Of a stretch of 64,000 nt of DNA, positions 51,524 to 59,588 are shown piece by piece. The stretch's first letter is position 1, and each line of letters opens with the position of its first letter. Below the pieces are notes generated by a model. It saw only the letters and a list, made by a program, of their open reading frames with translations. It was not told where the DNA came from and ran no database searches. The stretch is taken from assembly GCF_003112515.1 (NCBI RefSeq), contig NZ_BEVZ01000008.1, positions 186,001 to 250,000 on the forward strand. Reading direction: 5' to 3'. The DNA comes from Streptomyces fragilis. GTDB lineage: Bacteria > Actinomycetota > Actinomycetes > Streptomycetales > Streptomycetaceae. A program made the position numbers and the translations under genes.

Positions 51524-53002
51524 GTGGCTGATACCGGGGTGGGGACGGGAACACGCGCGGCTGTGCCGCCCGGGCAGCGCCGGGGTGGCCGGGAGCCCGA
51601 CGGCGGCCTTCCGCGGCTGCCCGTGGTGCGGGGGTTCGCGCCCCGCTCGGGCTCCGGCGGCGGAGCCGGGGCGAAGGCCCGCGGCAAGGCACTGCGCCGG
51701 TCGACGCCCCGCGCCGACCACGCCCGCCTGGACCTCGACCCCGGCCGGCCCGACGTGCTGACGGCCGTCGAGGAGTCCGGCCGCGGCCGCATACCCCGGC
51801 TGACCCCGCTGCGGGTGGGGCGGATGGCCGCGAGCCCGTTCGCCTTCCTGCGGGGGACGGCCGGCCTCATGGCGTACGACCTGGCCCGCACCCCTGTGAC
51901 AGGAGTCACGGCGCAGATCTGCGGCGACGCCCACGCGGCCAATTTCGGCCTGTACGGCGACGTCCGCGGCGGCCTGGTGATCGACCTCAACGACTTCGAC
52001 GAGACGGTGCGGGGCCCGTGGGAGTGGGACCTGAAGCGGCTCGCCACCTCCCTGGTCCTCGCGGGGCGCGAGGCGGGCGCCGACGAGGACGAGTGCCGCA
52101 AGGCCGCCCTGGACGCCGCGGGCTCCTACCGGCGCACCCTGCGGGTGCTGGCGAAGATGCCCGCCGCCGAGGCGTGGAACGCCATCGCGGACGAGCGGCT
52201 CGTGTCGCACGCCGACGCCCGCGACCTGCTCGGCACGCTGGAGAAGGTGTCCGCGAAGGCGCGCTCCAACACCAGCGGCCGCTTCGCCGCCAGATCCACC
52301 GAGAAGGGCCCGGACGGCGGGCGGCGCTTCGTGGAGGCGCCCCCGGTGCTGCGGCGGGTGCCGGACGCGGAGGCCGCGGCGGTCGCCCTGTCGCTGGAGA
52401 GCTGGACCGCGACCCTGCCGGAGGACCGGCTGCCGCTGCTGGCCCGGTACGCGGTGCACGACGTGGCGTTCCGCGTGGTGGGCACGGGCAGCGTCGGCAC
52501 CCGCTCCTACGTGGTGCTGCTGCTGGACCACCGGGGCGAGCCGCTCGTCCTCCAGGTGAAGGAGGCCCGGCCGTCGGCGCTGCTGCCGCACCTGGCGACC
52601 GTGGGCATCGCCACACCGCCGGTCGAGCACGAGGGCCGCAGGGTGGTGCTCGGGCAACGCCACATGCAGGTGGTGAGCGACTTCCTGCTCGGCTGGACCA
52701 CGGTCGAGGGGCGGCACTACCAGGTGCGTCAGTTCCGCAACCGCAAGGGAAGTGTGGACCCCGCCGCGCTGCCGGCCGGTGAGATCGACGACTACGCCCG
52801 GATGACCGGCGCGCTGCTGGCCCGTGCGCACAGTCACAGCGCCGACCCGCGGCTGCTGACCGGCTACTGCGGCAGGAACGAGGAGCTGGACGAGGCCGTG
52901 GCGTCCTTCGCGGTCGCCTACGCCGACCGCACCGAGGCCGACCACGCCGACCTGGTGGCCGCCGTGCGGTCGGGGCGGATCGAGGCCGAGACGGGAGCGT
53001 GA
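51524..53002 (+). CDS. DUF2252 domain protein
   Basis: A 492-residue cytoplasmic protein. After a Gly/Arg-rich N-terminus of about 75 residues, the DUF2252 domain shows RMAASPFAFLRGTAGLMAYD, ICGDAHAANFGLYGDV (a kinase-like HxxN loop), DLNDFDETVRGPWEWDLKRL and, near the end, YARMTGALLARAHSHSADPR. The His, Asn and Asp residues resemble the catalytic loop of aminoglycoside-phosphotransferase-like kinases, so small-molecule or protein kinase activity is possible but unproven. GTG at 51524 has GGGGGAGG upstream. It stands alone behind tRNA-Leu. Confidence 0.88.
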   Translation: MADTGVGTGTRAAVPPGQRRGGREPDGGLPRLPVVRGFAPRSGSGGGAGAKARGKALRRSTPRADHARLDLDPGRPDVLTAVEESGRGRIPRLTPLRVGRMAASPFAFLRGTAGLMAYDLARTPVTGVTAQICGDAHAANFGLYGDVRGGLVIDLNDFDETVRGPWEWDLKRLATSLVLAGREAGADEDECRKAALDAAGSYRRTLRVLAKMPAAEAWNAIADERLVSHADARDLLGTLEKVSAKARSNTSGRFAARSTEKGPDGGRRFVEAPPVLRRVPDAEAAAVALSLESWTATLPEDRLPLLARYAVHDVAFRVVGTGSVGTRSYVVLLLDHRGEPLVLQVKEARPSALLPHLATVGIATPPVEHEGRRVVLGQRHMQVVSDFLLGWTTVEGRHYQVRQFRNRKGSVDPAALPAGEIDDYARMTGALLARAHSHSADPRLLTGYCGRNEELDEAVASFAVAYADRTEADHADLVAAVRSGRIEAETGA

Positions 53003-53059
53003 CCGGTCCTTGATCGTCATGGAAGGTACGGGACTTGGCGGGTGGCCTACGCTGGGCGG

Positions 53060-53896
53060 ATGACCACCCCGGAAGCTGATCGGACCCCGCCCGAGCCCCC
53101 GGAGGGCTCCGCCGGAGCCCCTCCCCGCCCCGAGGAGCGTCTGGAGCGCGCCGTCATGGCCGCCGAGAAGGCGCTGATCGAGTTCGAGATCGCCGTGGAG
53201 ACCTTCCGCGTCGAGATCGAGAACTTCTCCCGGCTGCACGAGCAGCGGCTCGGCCCGCTGTACGCGCGGCTGGAGGAGCTGGAAGCCCTGATCGCCGAGG
53301 CGCGCGCCGCCCGCACCGGTGACCCGGAGGACCTGCGCCGGGCCCAGGAGGCCCGGGCGCGCCTGACGCCCATCCCGGGTGTCGAGGAGCTGCTGCACGG
53401 CTGGATGGACGGGCAGGGGCTGTACCCGGAGTCGGTGGCGATGCTCACCGAGCGCAGTGTGCAGCCGCCGCCGCGGGTGCGGCCGGGCGAGGAGGCGCGC
53501 CGCCTCTACCGCGAGCTGGTCCGCGCGGCCCACCCGGACCTGGCGCAGGACGAGGGGGAGCGCAAGCGGCGTGACGAGTTCATCTCCCGGGTGAACGCGG
53601 CCTACGCGCTGGGTGACGAGTCGAAGCTGCTCGCGCTGCAGGAGGAGTGGGCGGCCGGGCCGGTGCCCGAGCGACGCCCCACCCCCGCCGACGAGCTGTA
53701 CGACCGTCTCGAGTGGCTCGCGGCCCGCAAGGAGCTGCTGACCGAGCTGGCGGGCAAGCTGGAGGAGAGCGCCATCGCCTCCATGCTGCGGCTGGCGCCG
53801 GACGATCCGGACGGGCTGCTGGACGACATCGCGGGCAAGCTCGCCGGCGAGATCGCCGAGCGCGAGGCCGAGCTGGCGGCTCTGCACCAGGGATAG
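53060..53896 (+). CDS. J-domain (DnaJ-like) protein
   Basis: A 278-residue protein. Residues 25-105 are a charged coiled coil (ERLERAVMAAEKALIEFEIA, RLEELEALIAEARAA). About 143-195 is a J domain with the His158-Pro-Asp160 motif (RRLYRELVRAAHPDLAQDEG), the part that stimulates DnaK ATPase. The C-terminus (about 215-278) is another helical segment. There is no Gly/Phe or zinc-finger region, so it is a type III J protein. TACGCT at 53048-53053 lies seven bases before the ATG at 53060 and no SD is present, so the mRNA is probably leaderless. The client is unknown. Confidence 0.82.
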   Translation: MTTPEADRTPPEPPEGSAGAPPRPEERLERAVMAAEKALIEFEIAVETFRVEIENFSRLHEQRLGPLYARLEELEALIAEARAARTGDPEDLRRAQEARARLTPIPGVEELLHGWMDGQGLYPESVAMLTERSVQPPPRVRPGEEARRLYRELVRAAHPDLAQDEGERKRRDEFISRVNAAYALGDESKLLALQEEWAAGPVPERRPTPADELYDRLEWLAARKELLTELAGKLEESAIASMLRLAPDDPDGLLDDIAGKLAGEIAEREAELAALHQG

Positions 53897-54099
53897 GGGT
53901 CACCGGGCGAGGGCGGTCGGTGCCGCCCGGCAGCGGGGACGGCTGGCCCGGGAAGCGGGGGCGGCGGGGCCGGGGACCTGGGACGGCCGGCCGGGGACCC
54001 GGGTGGCTGGGCAGAGACCGGGGGTGGCTGGCCCTGGGACGCGGGGCGGCCGGGCCGGGGACCCGGGGTGGCGGGGTGCGGTCGGGTAGCGTCGGGCGC
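53897..54099. repeat. G-rich low-complexity spacer
   Basis: About 200 bases built of degenerate GGCCGGGGACC / GGTGGCTGG-type units, roughly 20-30 bases long, between the J-domain and rhodanese genes. No gene. Near its right end TAGCGT at 54087-54092 is a -10-like element for the rhodanese gene. Confidence 0.6.
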
Positions 54100-54447
54100 A
54101 TGAACTTTGGAGCTGGTGTGCCCACGGTGCAGGTCACGGATCTCGCGGACGGCGACTTCCTGCTGGACGTCCGCGAGGACGACGAGTGGCGGGCGGGCCA
54201 CGCCGCCGGGGCGCTGCACATCCCGATGAGCGAGTTCGTGGCCCGTTACGGCGAGCTCACCGAGGCCGCGCCGCAGGACGGCCAGGTGAACGTGATCTGC
54301 CGCTCCGGCGGGCGGTCCGCGCAGGTGACCATGTACCTCGTGCAGCAGGGCGTCGACGCCGCGAACGTGGACGGCGGCATGGGCGCCTGGGCCGCCGCGG
54401 GACGGCCGGTGGTGGACGACGAGGGCAAGCCGGGACAGGTCGTCTGA
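54100..54447 (+). CDS. Rhodanese-like domain protein
   Basis: A 115-residue single-domain rhodanese, a sulfurtransferase or persulfide carrier. Motifs are FLLDVREDDEWRAGHAAGAL, HIPMSEF and the active-site loop CRSGGRS with Cys67, then NVDGGMGAW. ATG at 54100 (MNFGAGVPTVQVTDLADGDF) has no SD, and TAGCGT ends eight bases upstream, suggesting a leaderless transcript. Its sulfur donor and acceptor are not evident from the neighbours. Confidence 0.9.
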   Translation: MNFGAGVPTVQVTDLADGDFLLDVREDDEWRAGHAAGALHIPMSEFVARYGELTEAAPQDGQVNVICRSGGRSAQVTMYLVQQGVDAANVDGGMGAWAAAGRPVVDDEGKPGQVV

Positions 54448-54499
54448 GGCGTTTTGCGCCCGCACGCTGCCCGGTCGACCGTGCCTCGCGGGCCGTAGG

Positions 54500-54550
54500 G
54501 TGTCCACCGCTGTGGAAAACCCCGGAGCTCGTGGAGCCCTGTTGTCCACA
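54500..54550. promoter_or_regulatory. Three DnaA-box-like sites upstream of DUF5819 gene
   Basis: GTGTCCACC at 54500-54508 (+), TGTGGAAAA at 54511-54519 (minus: TTTTCCACA) and a perfect TTGTCCACA at 54542-54550 (+), within a 174-base gap between the rhodanese and DUF5819 genes, about 51 kb from oriC. Confidence 0.55.
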
Positions 54551-54621
54551 AGGGTGTGCCGGGGCTGCCGGGACTCAGTACGGTGCGTGCGAAGGACCGG
54601 AACGGGCGAGACGGGGCGCGA

Positions 54622-55356
54622 ATGGAAGCACACGAGGGCGGGTCTCCACCCGAGGAGACACATCCCCCGACCGGAGTGGCCGCGCTGGGCCTCCCCTGCC
54701 GGATCGCCGCGGCCTTCGCGCTGGCGGCGGTGGCGGGTGTCGCCTGCGTGCACCTGGGCATGGTCTTCCTGCACCTCGCCCCGTCGAACACCCTGAGCAA
54801 GCAGCACGCCGAGGCCATCGACCGCTGGGTCTACCCCGAGTTCGAGCAGAACTGGAAGCTCTTCGCCCCCAACCCGCTGCAGCAGAACATCGCGGTGCAG
54901 GTCCGGGCGGAGATACGCACCGAGGACGGTCGCACCCGCTCGGTGGGCTGGACCGACCTCTCCGCGGAGGACGGCCGTGCCATCGACGGCAATCCGGCCC
55001 CCAGCCACACCCAGCAGAACGAACTCCGCCGCGCCTGGGACTTCTTCACCTCTTCGCACGACGAGGAGAACCGCCCGGTGGGCTCGCGTGGCCGGATCTC
55101 CGAGGAGTACCTGCGGCGCATCGTGGTGATGCGGCTGGGCCGCGCCCACGGGGCCGAGGTCGAGCGGATACAGATACGGTCACGGACCCTGCAGGTGCAG
55201 CCGCCCGCCTGGAGCGGTGAGAAGGCGTCGGCCGAACCGCGCTACCGGGTGCTGCCCTGGTGGCTCGTACCCGACGAGTCGGACGCCGCCGCCGGGGAGT
55301 CCGGAGGTTCCGCCGGGTTCGCCGCGTCCGGCAGGGCCCGGGGAGGCGCCCGGTGA
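54622..55356 (+). CDS. DUF5819 family membrane protein
   Basis: A 244-residue protein with one N-terminal membrane helix (about 31-55, IAAAFALAAVAGVACVHLGM) and an extracytoplasmic domain with WVYPEFEQNWKLFAPNPLQQ, a hallmark of the DUF5819 family. The C-terminus is Gly/Ala-rich. ATG at 54622 is taken because it starts just before the membrane helix; a start 22 codons earlier is possible. It is coupled by a GTGA overlap to the HTTM gene. In other Streptomyces DUF5819 and HTTM proteins also occur as a pair, so they probably act together; the function is unknown. Confidence 0.87.
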   Translation: MEAHEGGSPPEETHPPTGVAALGLPCRIAAAFALAAVAGVACVHLGMVFLHLAPSNTLSKQHAEAIDRWVYPEFEQNWKLFAPNPLQQNIAVQVRAEIRTEDGRTRSVGWTDLSAEDGRAIDGNPAPSHTQQNELRRAWDFFTSSHDEENRPVGSRGRISEEYLRRIVVMRLGRAHGAEVERIQIRSRTLQVQPPAWSGEKASAEPRYRVLPWWLVPDESDAAAGESGGSAGFAASGRARGGAR

Positions 55357-56777
55357 ATCGTTCGGCGATCGCCCTGGGGAAGCTGGTCTCGAAGGTCACC
55401 GACTCCGCGCTCGGTCCGTACCAGAGCGCGGTGATACGCATAGGCTTCGCGGCCACCTGGCTGCTCTTCCTGCTCCGTGAGTTCCCCCACCGGCACGAGC
55501 TGTACGGGCCCGACAGCCCGTGGAGCTGGGAGCTCGGGGAGCGGCTGGTGTCGGACAACGGGGCCTTCACCGTGCTGCTGTGGACCGACTCGGAGCTCTG
55601 GTTCGAGGTCGTCTACGTCTTCGCCGTCCTGGCGAGCCTGCTGCTGGCGGTGGGCTGGCGCACCCGCGCCGTGTCCGTCTTCTTCATGGTGGGCGTGCTC
55701 TCGCTGCAGAACCGCAGCGTCTTCATGGGCGACGGCGGCGACAACGTGATCCACCTGATGGCCGTCTACCTGGTGTTCACCCGGTGCGGTCAGGTCTGGT
55801 CGCTGGACGCCCGCCGGGCACGGCGACGGGAAGCGGCCGGCGGCGAACAGGAGCGCGCCGACGTCGTGGGACCCGTCCTGTGGGCCCTCTCGGCGGGAGG
55901 GCTGCTCGCGGTGTCGCTGAGCGGTACCACCACCCCCGATCCGTTCGTCCCGGTGCTGCTGTGGACGGTGTGGGCCGCGCTCGGTGCGTGGTGGCTGGTG
56001 GGACGGGTCGCCCCGCGCTCCGACGCGCGTGCCCTCTTCGACGTGGTGGGCAACATCGTCCACAACACCGCATTGTTGGTGATCATGGCCGAGGCGTGCC
56101 TGATCTACGCCACGGCGGGCTGGTACAAGATTCAGGGTTCGCGCTGGCAGGACGGCACGGCGCTGCACTATCCGCTGCACCTGGACTACTTCTCCCCGTG
56201 GCCGGGCCTGGCGGACCTGCTGGCGTCCAACGCCACGATGGTCATGCTGATCACCTACGGCACGGTGGCCGTGCAGGTGGCCTTCCCGTTCACCCTCTTC
56301 AACCGCAGGGTGAAGAACGTCCTGCTCGCCCTGATGATCACGGAGCACCTGGCGATCGCGGTCGTGCTGGGCCTGCCGTTCTTCTCGATGGCGATGATCG
56401 TGGCCGACTCGGTGTTCCTGCCGACCACCTTCCTGCGGCGGGTGGGCGACGCCGCCGGACGGCTGACCGGACGGTTCCGCCCGGACGGCCAGAGCGGCCT
56501 CGCGTCGGCCACGGCGCCGGCCGGGACGGGACCGGGCGCGACCGGTTCCGCGTGGGTGCCCGCCCAGGGCGGCCCGGGGTGGGCCGCGGAGAGGGCGAAG
56601 CACGGTGGGGAGCCCGGGGCGGCTGCCCCCGGCGCTGTCGCCGGGACCGCCGCCGAAGCCGAGGCCGAAGCGGAGGCCGAGACCGGGGCCGCAGGCACCG
56701 ACGCGGGCGGGGCGGGTTCCCATGGCAGCGAGACCTCCGGCACCGGCGCCTCCGGGGGCGGAAGCACCCGTCCGTGA
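55353..56777 (+). CDS. HTTM-domain (vitamin K carboxylase-like) membrane protein
   Basis: A 474-residue polytopic protein. Residues about 20-375 carry the HTTM domain: IRIGFAATWLLFLLREFPHR, FEVVYVFAVLASLLLAVGWR, LQNRSVFMGDGGDNVIHLMA and AGWYKIQGSRWQDGTALHYP, with about eight to ten helices. This resembles the membrane part of vitamin K-dependent gamma-carboxylases, also found in SdpB and DoxX-like proteins. The last 95 residues are Ala/Gly/Thr-rich low complexity. GTG at 55353 overlaps the DUF5819 stop. Enzyme activity is not established. Confidence 0.87.
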   Translation: MNRSAIALGKLVSKVTDSALGPYQSAVIRIGFAATWLLFLLREFPHRHELYGPDSPWSWELGERLVSDNGAFTVLLWTDSELWFEVVYVFAVLASLLLAVGWRTRAVSVFFMVGVLSLQNRSVFMGDGGDNVIHLMAVYLVFTRCGQVWSLDARRARRREAAGGEQERADVVGPVLWALSAGGLLAVSLSGTTTPDPFVPVLLWTVWAALGAWWLVGRVAPRSDARALFDVVGNIVHNTALLVIMAEACLIYATAGWYKIQGSRWQDGTALHYPLHLDYFSPWPGLADLLASNATMVMLITYGTVAVQVAFPFTLFNRRVKNVLLALMITEHLAIAVVLGLPFFSMAMIVADSVFLPTTFLRRVGDAAGRLTGRFRPDGQSGLASATAPAGTGPGATGSAWVPAQGGPGWAAERAKHGGEPGAAAPGAVAGTAAEAEAEAEAETGAAGTDAGGAGSHGSETSGTGASGGGSTRP

Positions 56778-56902
56778 GGGACGTCTCCGGGGGCGGGAGT
56801 GCCCGGACGTGAGGGACGCCTCCGGGGCGGGAGTCCCCGGCCGTGCGGGATGCCTGGCCGCGGAAGTGATCGGGAGGGGCCGGGCCGCCTAGGCTTCGGT
56901 CC

Positions 56903-57691
56903 GTGACCGCCTTCCCCGACATCACGCGTGCCTGGCGCTCCCTAGCCGACGGCGCCGTCCTCCTGGACGGGTTCCACGCGCTCAAGCACGCCCTCCGCTT
57001 CGGGGCCGCCGTGCCGCTGGCCGTCGCGACGGACCGGGCCGCGACGCTCGCCCTCGCCGAGGAGCTGGCCCCGGACGTGGGCGCAGTGCTGGACGGGCTG
57101 CTGACCGAGGTGGACGAGGCGGCCTACCGGCAGCTGGTCCCCCGCCCTCACCCCACCGGGGTCGCGGCGCTGGCCGAGCGCCCGGACCGTGAGGCGGCGC
57201 TGCGGACCCTGGACGCGCTCCCCCGCACCGCTCCCGTCGTCGTGCTGGACCAGCCCCGCAACCTCGGCAACGCCGGGGCGGTGGTCCGGCTGGCGGCAGG
57301 GTTCGGTGCGACCGGCGTGGTCACCACGGGGCCGCTCGACCCCTGGCACCCCAACGTGGTGCGCGGCGGGGCGGGGCTGCACTTCGCGACCGTCGTGGAG
57401 CGGCTGGACGTGCCGGATCTCCCGCCCGGGCCGGTGTTCGCCCTGGACGCGGAGGGCGAGGACATCCGCGGGGTCCGGCTGCCGGACGACGCCGTGTTGG
57501 CCTTCGGGTCCGAACGCAGCGGGCTCACGCCCGAGCTGCGCGACAGGGCCGACCGGCTGCTGTCCCTGCCGATGCGCCCGCAGGTGTCCAGCTACAACCT
57601 GGCGACCAGCGTGGCGATGACGCTCTACCACTGGAGCTCGCAGTCCCCCGCCGGCGCCCCGGCGGCGACCGGGACACCCGCGGAGGACTGA
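56903..57691 (+). CDS. TrmH/SpoU-family RNA 2'-O-methyltransferase
   Basis: A 262-residue SAM-dependent methyltransferase of the knotted SPOUT fold. The three motifs are present: NLGNAGAVVRLAAGFGATGV, LAFGSERSGLTPEL and LSLPMRPQVSSYNLATSVAM. Residues 1-100 form an L30e-like substrate-binding part. GTG at 56903 (TAFPDITRAWRSLADGAVLL) follows TAGGCT at 56890-56895 by seven bases with no SD, so it is likely leaderless. The target is a tRNA or rRNA ribose; an old annotation would be 23S rRNA methyltransferase. It converges on paaN with a 10-base gap. Confidence 0.9.
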   Translation: MTAFPDITRAWRSLADGAVLLDGFHALKHALRFGAAVPLAVATDRAATLALAEELAPDVGAVLDGLLTEVDEAAYRQLVPRPHPTGVAALAERPDREAALRTLDALPRTAPVVVLDQPRNLGNAGAVVRLAAGFGATGVVTTGPLDPWHPNVVRGGAGLHFATVVERLDVPDLPPGPVFALDAEGEDIRGVRLPDDAVLAFGSERSGLTPELRDRADRLLSLPMRPQVSSYNLATSVAMTLYHWSSQSPAGAPAATGTPAED

Positions 57692-57701
57692 CAGGCGCCG
57701 G

Positions 57702-59438
57702 TCACGCCTCCCGGCGGACCTCCACCGTGCGGAAGCGGTTGGCGACGAAGGCGGCGTCGCACAGCGCCGCGTTGGCCGCCGGGTTGCCGCCCGAGCCGTG
57801 GAAGTCGGAGAAGGCGGCCGTCTGGTTCACGAAGACCCCGCCGGTCAGGTTGAGGGAGAGCTGGGCGCACTCCTCCAGGCAGACCTCCTCGACGGCCTGC
57901 TCCACCTCGGCGTTCGTGGTCCAGGCGGCGACCGTCATCGCGCCCTTCTCACGGACCGTGCGTCGCAGCAGCTCCACGGCGTCGGCGGCCGAGTCGACGG
58001 CGACGGCGAAGGAGACGGGGCCGAAGCACTCCTCCAGGTAGGCCGGGTCCTCCTCGGACTTGGCGGCGTCGAGCCGGACCATGACCGGCGTGCGCACGAC
58101 CGCGTCGGGGAAGTCCGGGTGGGCCACCTCGCGGGAGGGGAGCACGACCTCGCCCAGCTCGGCGGCCGCATCCAGCCGCGCCTTCACGTCCGGGTTGACG
58201 ATCGCGCCGAGCAGCCCGGCCGCCCGGGCGTCGTCGCCCAGCAGCTTGGAGACGGCGGCGGCCAGGTCGGCCGTCACCTCGTCGAAGGTGCGGTGGCCCT
58301 GGTCGGTGTCGATGCCGTCCCGGGGGATCAGGAGGTTCTGCGGGGTGGTGCACATCTGGCCGCTGTACAGGGAGAGGGAGAAGGCCAGGTTGGAGAGCAT
58401 GCCGCGGTAGTCGGCGGCCGACTCGATCACCACCGTGTTGACACCGGCCTTCTCGGTGTAGACCTGCGCCTGGCGGGCGGTGGTCTCCAACCAGTCGCCG
58501 AAGGACGTGGAGCCGGTGTAGTCGATGATGCGGATCTCCGGGCGCACCGCCAGCGTCTTCGCCAGGCCCTCGCCCGGCCGCTCGGCGGCCAGCGCGACCA
58601 GGTTCGGCTCGAAGCCGGCCTCGGCGAGCACCTCGCGCGCGATCCGGACGGTGAGGGCCAGCGGCAGCACGGCCCGCGGATGCGGCTTGACCAGGACCGG
58701 GTTGCCGGTGGCCAGCGAGGCGAAGAGGCCCGGGAAGCCGTTCCAGGTGGGGAAGGTGTTGCAGCCGATCATCAGCGCGACGCCGCGCGGGACGGCCGTG
58801 AACTCCTTGGTGAGCCGCAGCGGGTCGCGCTTGCCCTGCGGCTTGCTCCAGTCCGCGGTCTCCGGGACCCGGGTCTGCTCCTGGTAGGCGTACGCGACCG
58901 CCTCCAGGCCGCGGTCCTGCGCGTGCGGTCCGCCGGCCTGCAGGGCCATGACGAAGGCCTGGCCGCTGGTGTGCATGACCGCGTGCGCGAACTCGTGGGT
59001 GCGGGCGTTGATCCGCCGGAGGATCTCGAGGCAGACCAGGGCCCGCAGCCGGGGGCCGGCCTCACGCCAGCCGCGCATGCCCGAGCGCATCGCCGGGAGC
59101 AGCACGTCGATGTCCGGGTGGGGGTAGGTGACGCCCAGCTCGATGCCGTAGGGGGACACCTCGCCGCCGACCAGTTCGTCGGTGCCCGGCTGGTCCAGCT
59201 CGAAGGGACGGCCCAGCAGCGCCTGGAAGGCGGCCTGGCCCTCCTCGGCGGACTGCGTGCCATTCTCCCCGTAGGCCTTGGGGTGCTCGGGGTGGGGTGA
59301 CCAATAGGCGCGGGTCGTGATCGCCTCCAGCGCCTGGTCCAGCGTGGCCTGGTGGCGGTCGGTCAGCTCGGCGGCGGTCAGGCCGCCGTCGGCGGACGGG
59401 GACGTGGCGGGGACGTGCGCGGTCGGTGCGGTGGCCAT
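57702..59438 (-). CDS. paaN: Phenylacetic acid degradation protein PaaN (aldehyde dehydrogenase family)
   Basis: A 578-residue enzyme of the PaaN/PaaZ aldehyde-dehydrogenase group, which acts on the opened ring of the phenylacetyl-CoA pathway. Motifs are TAVPRGVALMIGCNTFPTWN, NPVLVKPHPRAVLPLA, DYTGSTSFGDWLE and the catalytic-cysteine region SGQMCTTPQNLLIPRDG, and FGPVSFAVAV near the end. There is no hydratase domain, so it is the stand-alone type. ATG at 59438 is preceded by GAGGAGG. A promoter with TTGTCC/TACTCT lies directly upstream with a TetR-type operator in its spacer. The other paa genes are not in the window. Confidence 0.92.
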   Translation of the reverse strand: MATAPTAHVPATSPSADGGLTAAELTDRHQATLDQALEAITTRAYWSPHPEHPKAYGENGTQSAEEGQAAFQALLGRPFELDQPGTDELVGGEVSPYGIELGVTYPHPDIDVLLPAMRSGMRGWREAGPRLRALVCLEILRRINARTHEFAHAVMHTSGQAFVMALQAGGPHAQDRGLEAVAYAYQEQTRVPETADWSKPQGKRDPLRLTKEFTAVPRGVALMIGCNTFPTWNGFPGLFASLATGNPVLVKPHPRAVLPLALTVRIAREVLAEAGFEPNLVALAAERPGEGLAKTLAVRPEIRIIDYTGSTSFGDWLETTARQAQVYTEKAGVNTVVIESAADYRGMLSNLAFSLSLYSGQMCTTPQNLLIPRDGIDTDQGHRTFDEVTADLAAAVSKLLGDDARAAGLLGAIVNPDVKARLDAAAELGEVVLPSREVAHPDFPDAVVRTPVMVRLDAAKSEEDPAYLEECFGPVSFAVAVDSAADAVELLRRTVREKGAMTVAAWTTNAEVEQAVEEVCLEECAQLSLNLTGGVFVNQTAAFSDFHGSGGNPAANAALCDAAFVANRFRTVEVRREA

Positions 59439-59512
59439 GGGTGGACCCACCTCCTCCTCGGACCGGCTCCTCGTCGAACCGGCACGCTGGGCAGGAACAG
59501 AAGGACAGGGCT

Positions 59513-59540
59513 AGAGTAACCGAACGATCGGTCGGGACAA
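59513..59540 (-). promoter_or_regulatory. paaN promoter with PaaR-type operator in the spacer
   Basis: On the minus strand TTGTCC (59535-59540), a 16-base spacer and TACTCT (59513-59518) form a promoter for paaN. The sequence ACCGAACGATCGGT (59519-59532, as read on +) fills the spacer and fits the palindrome ACCG-N2-CG-N2-CGGT. From memory this is the core of the PaaR (TetR-family) site in Corynebacterium. Binding would block paaN and perhaps the divergent paaH gene. Confidence 0.72.
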
Positions 59541-59588
59541 GGGGGTCCGCCGCGCCTGTGGAAAACCCCGTGCGGGAGGATCGCGTTC

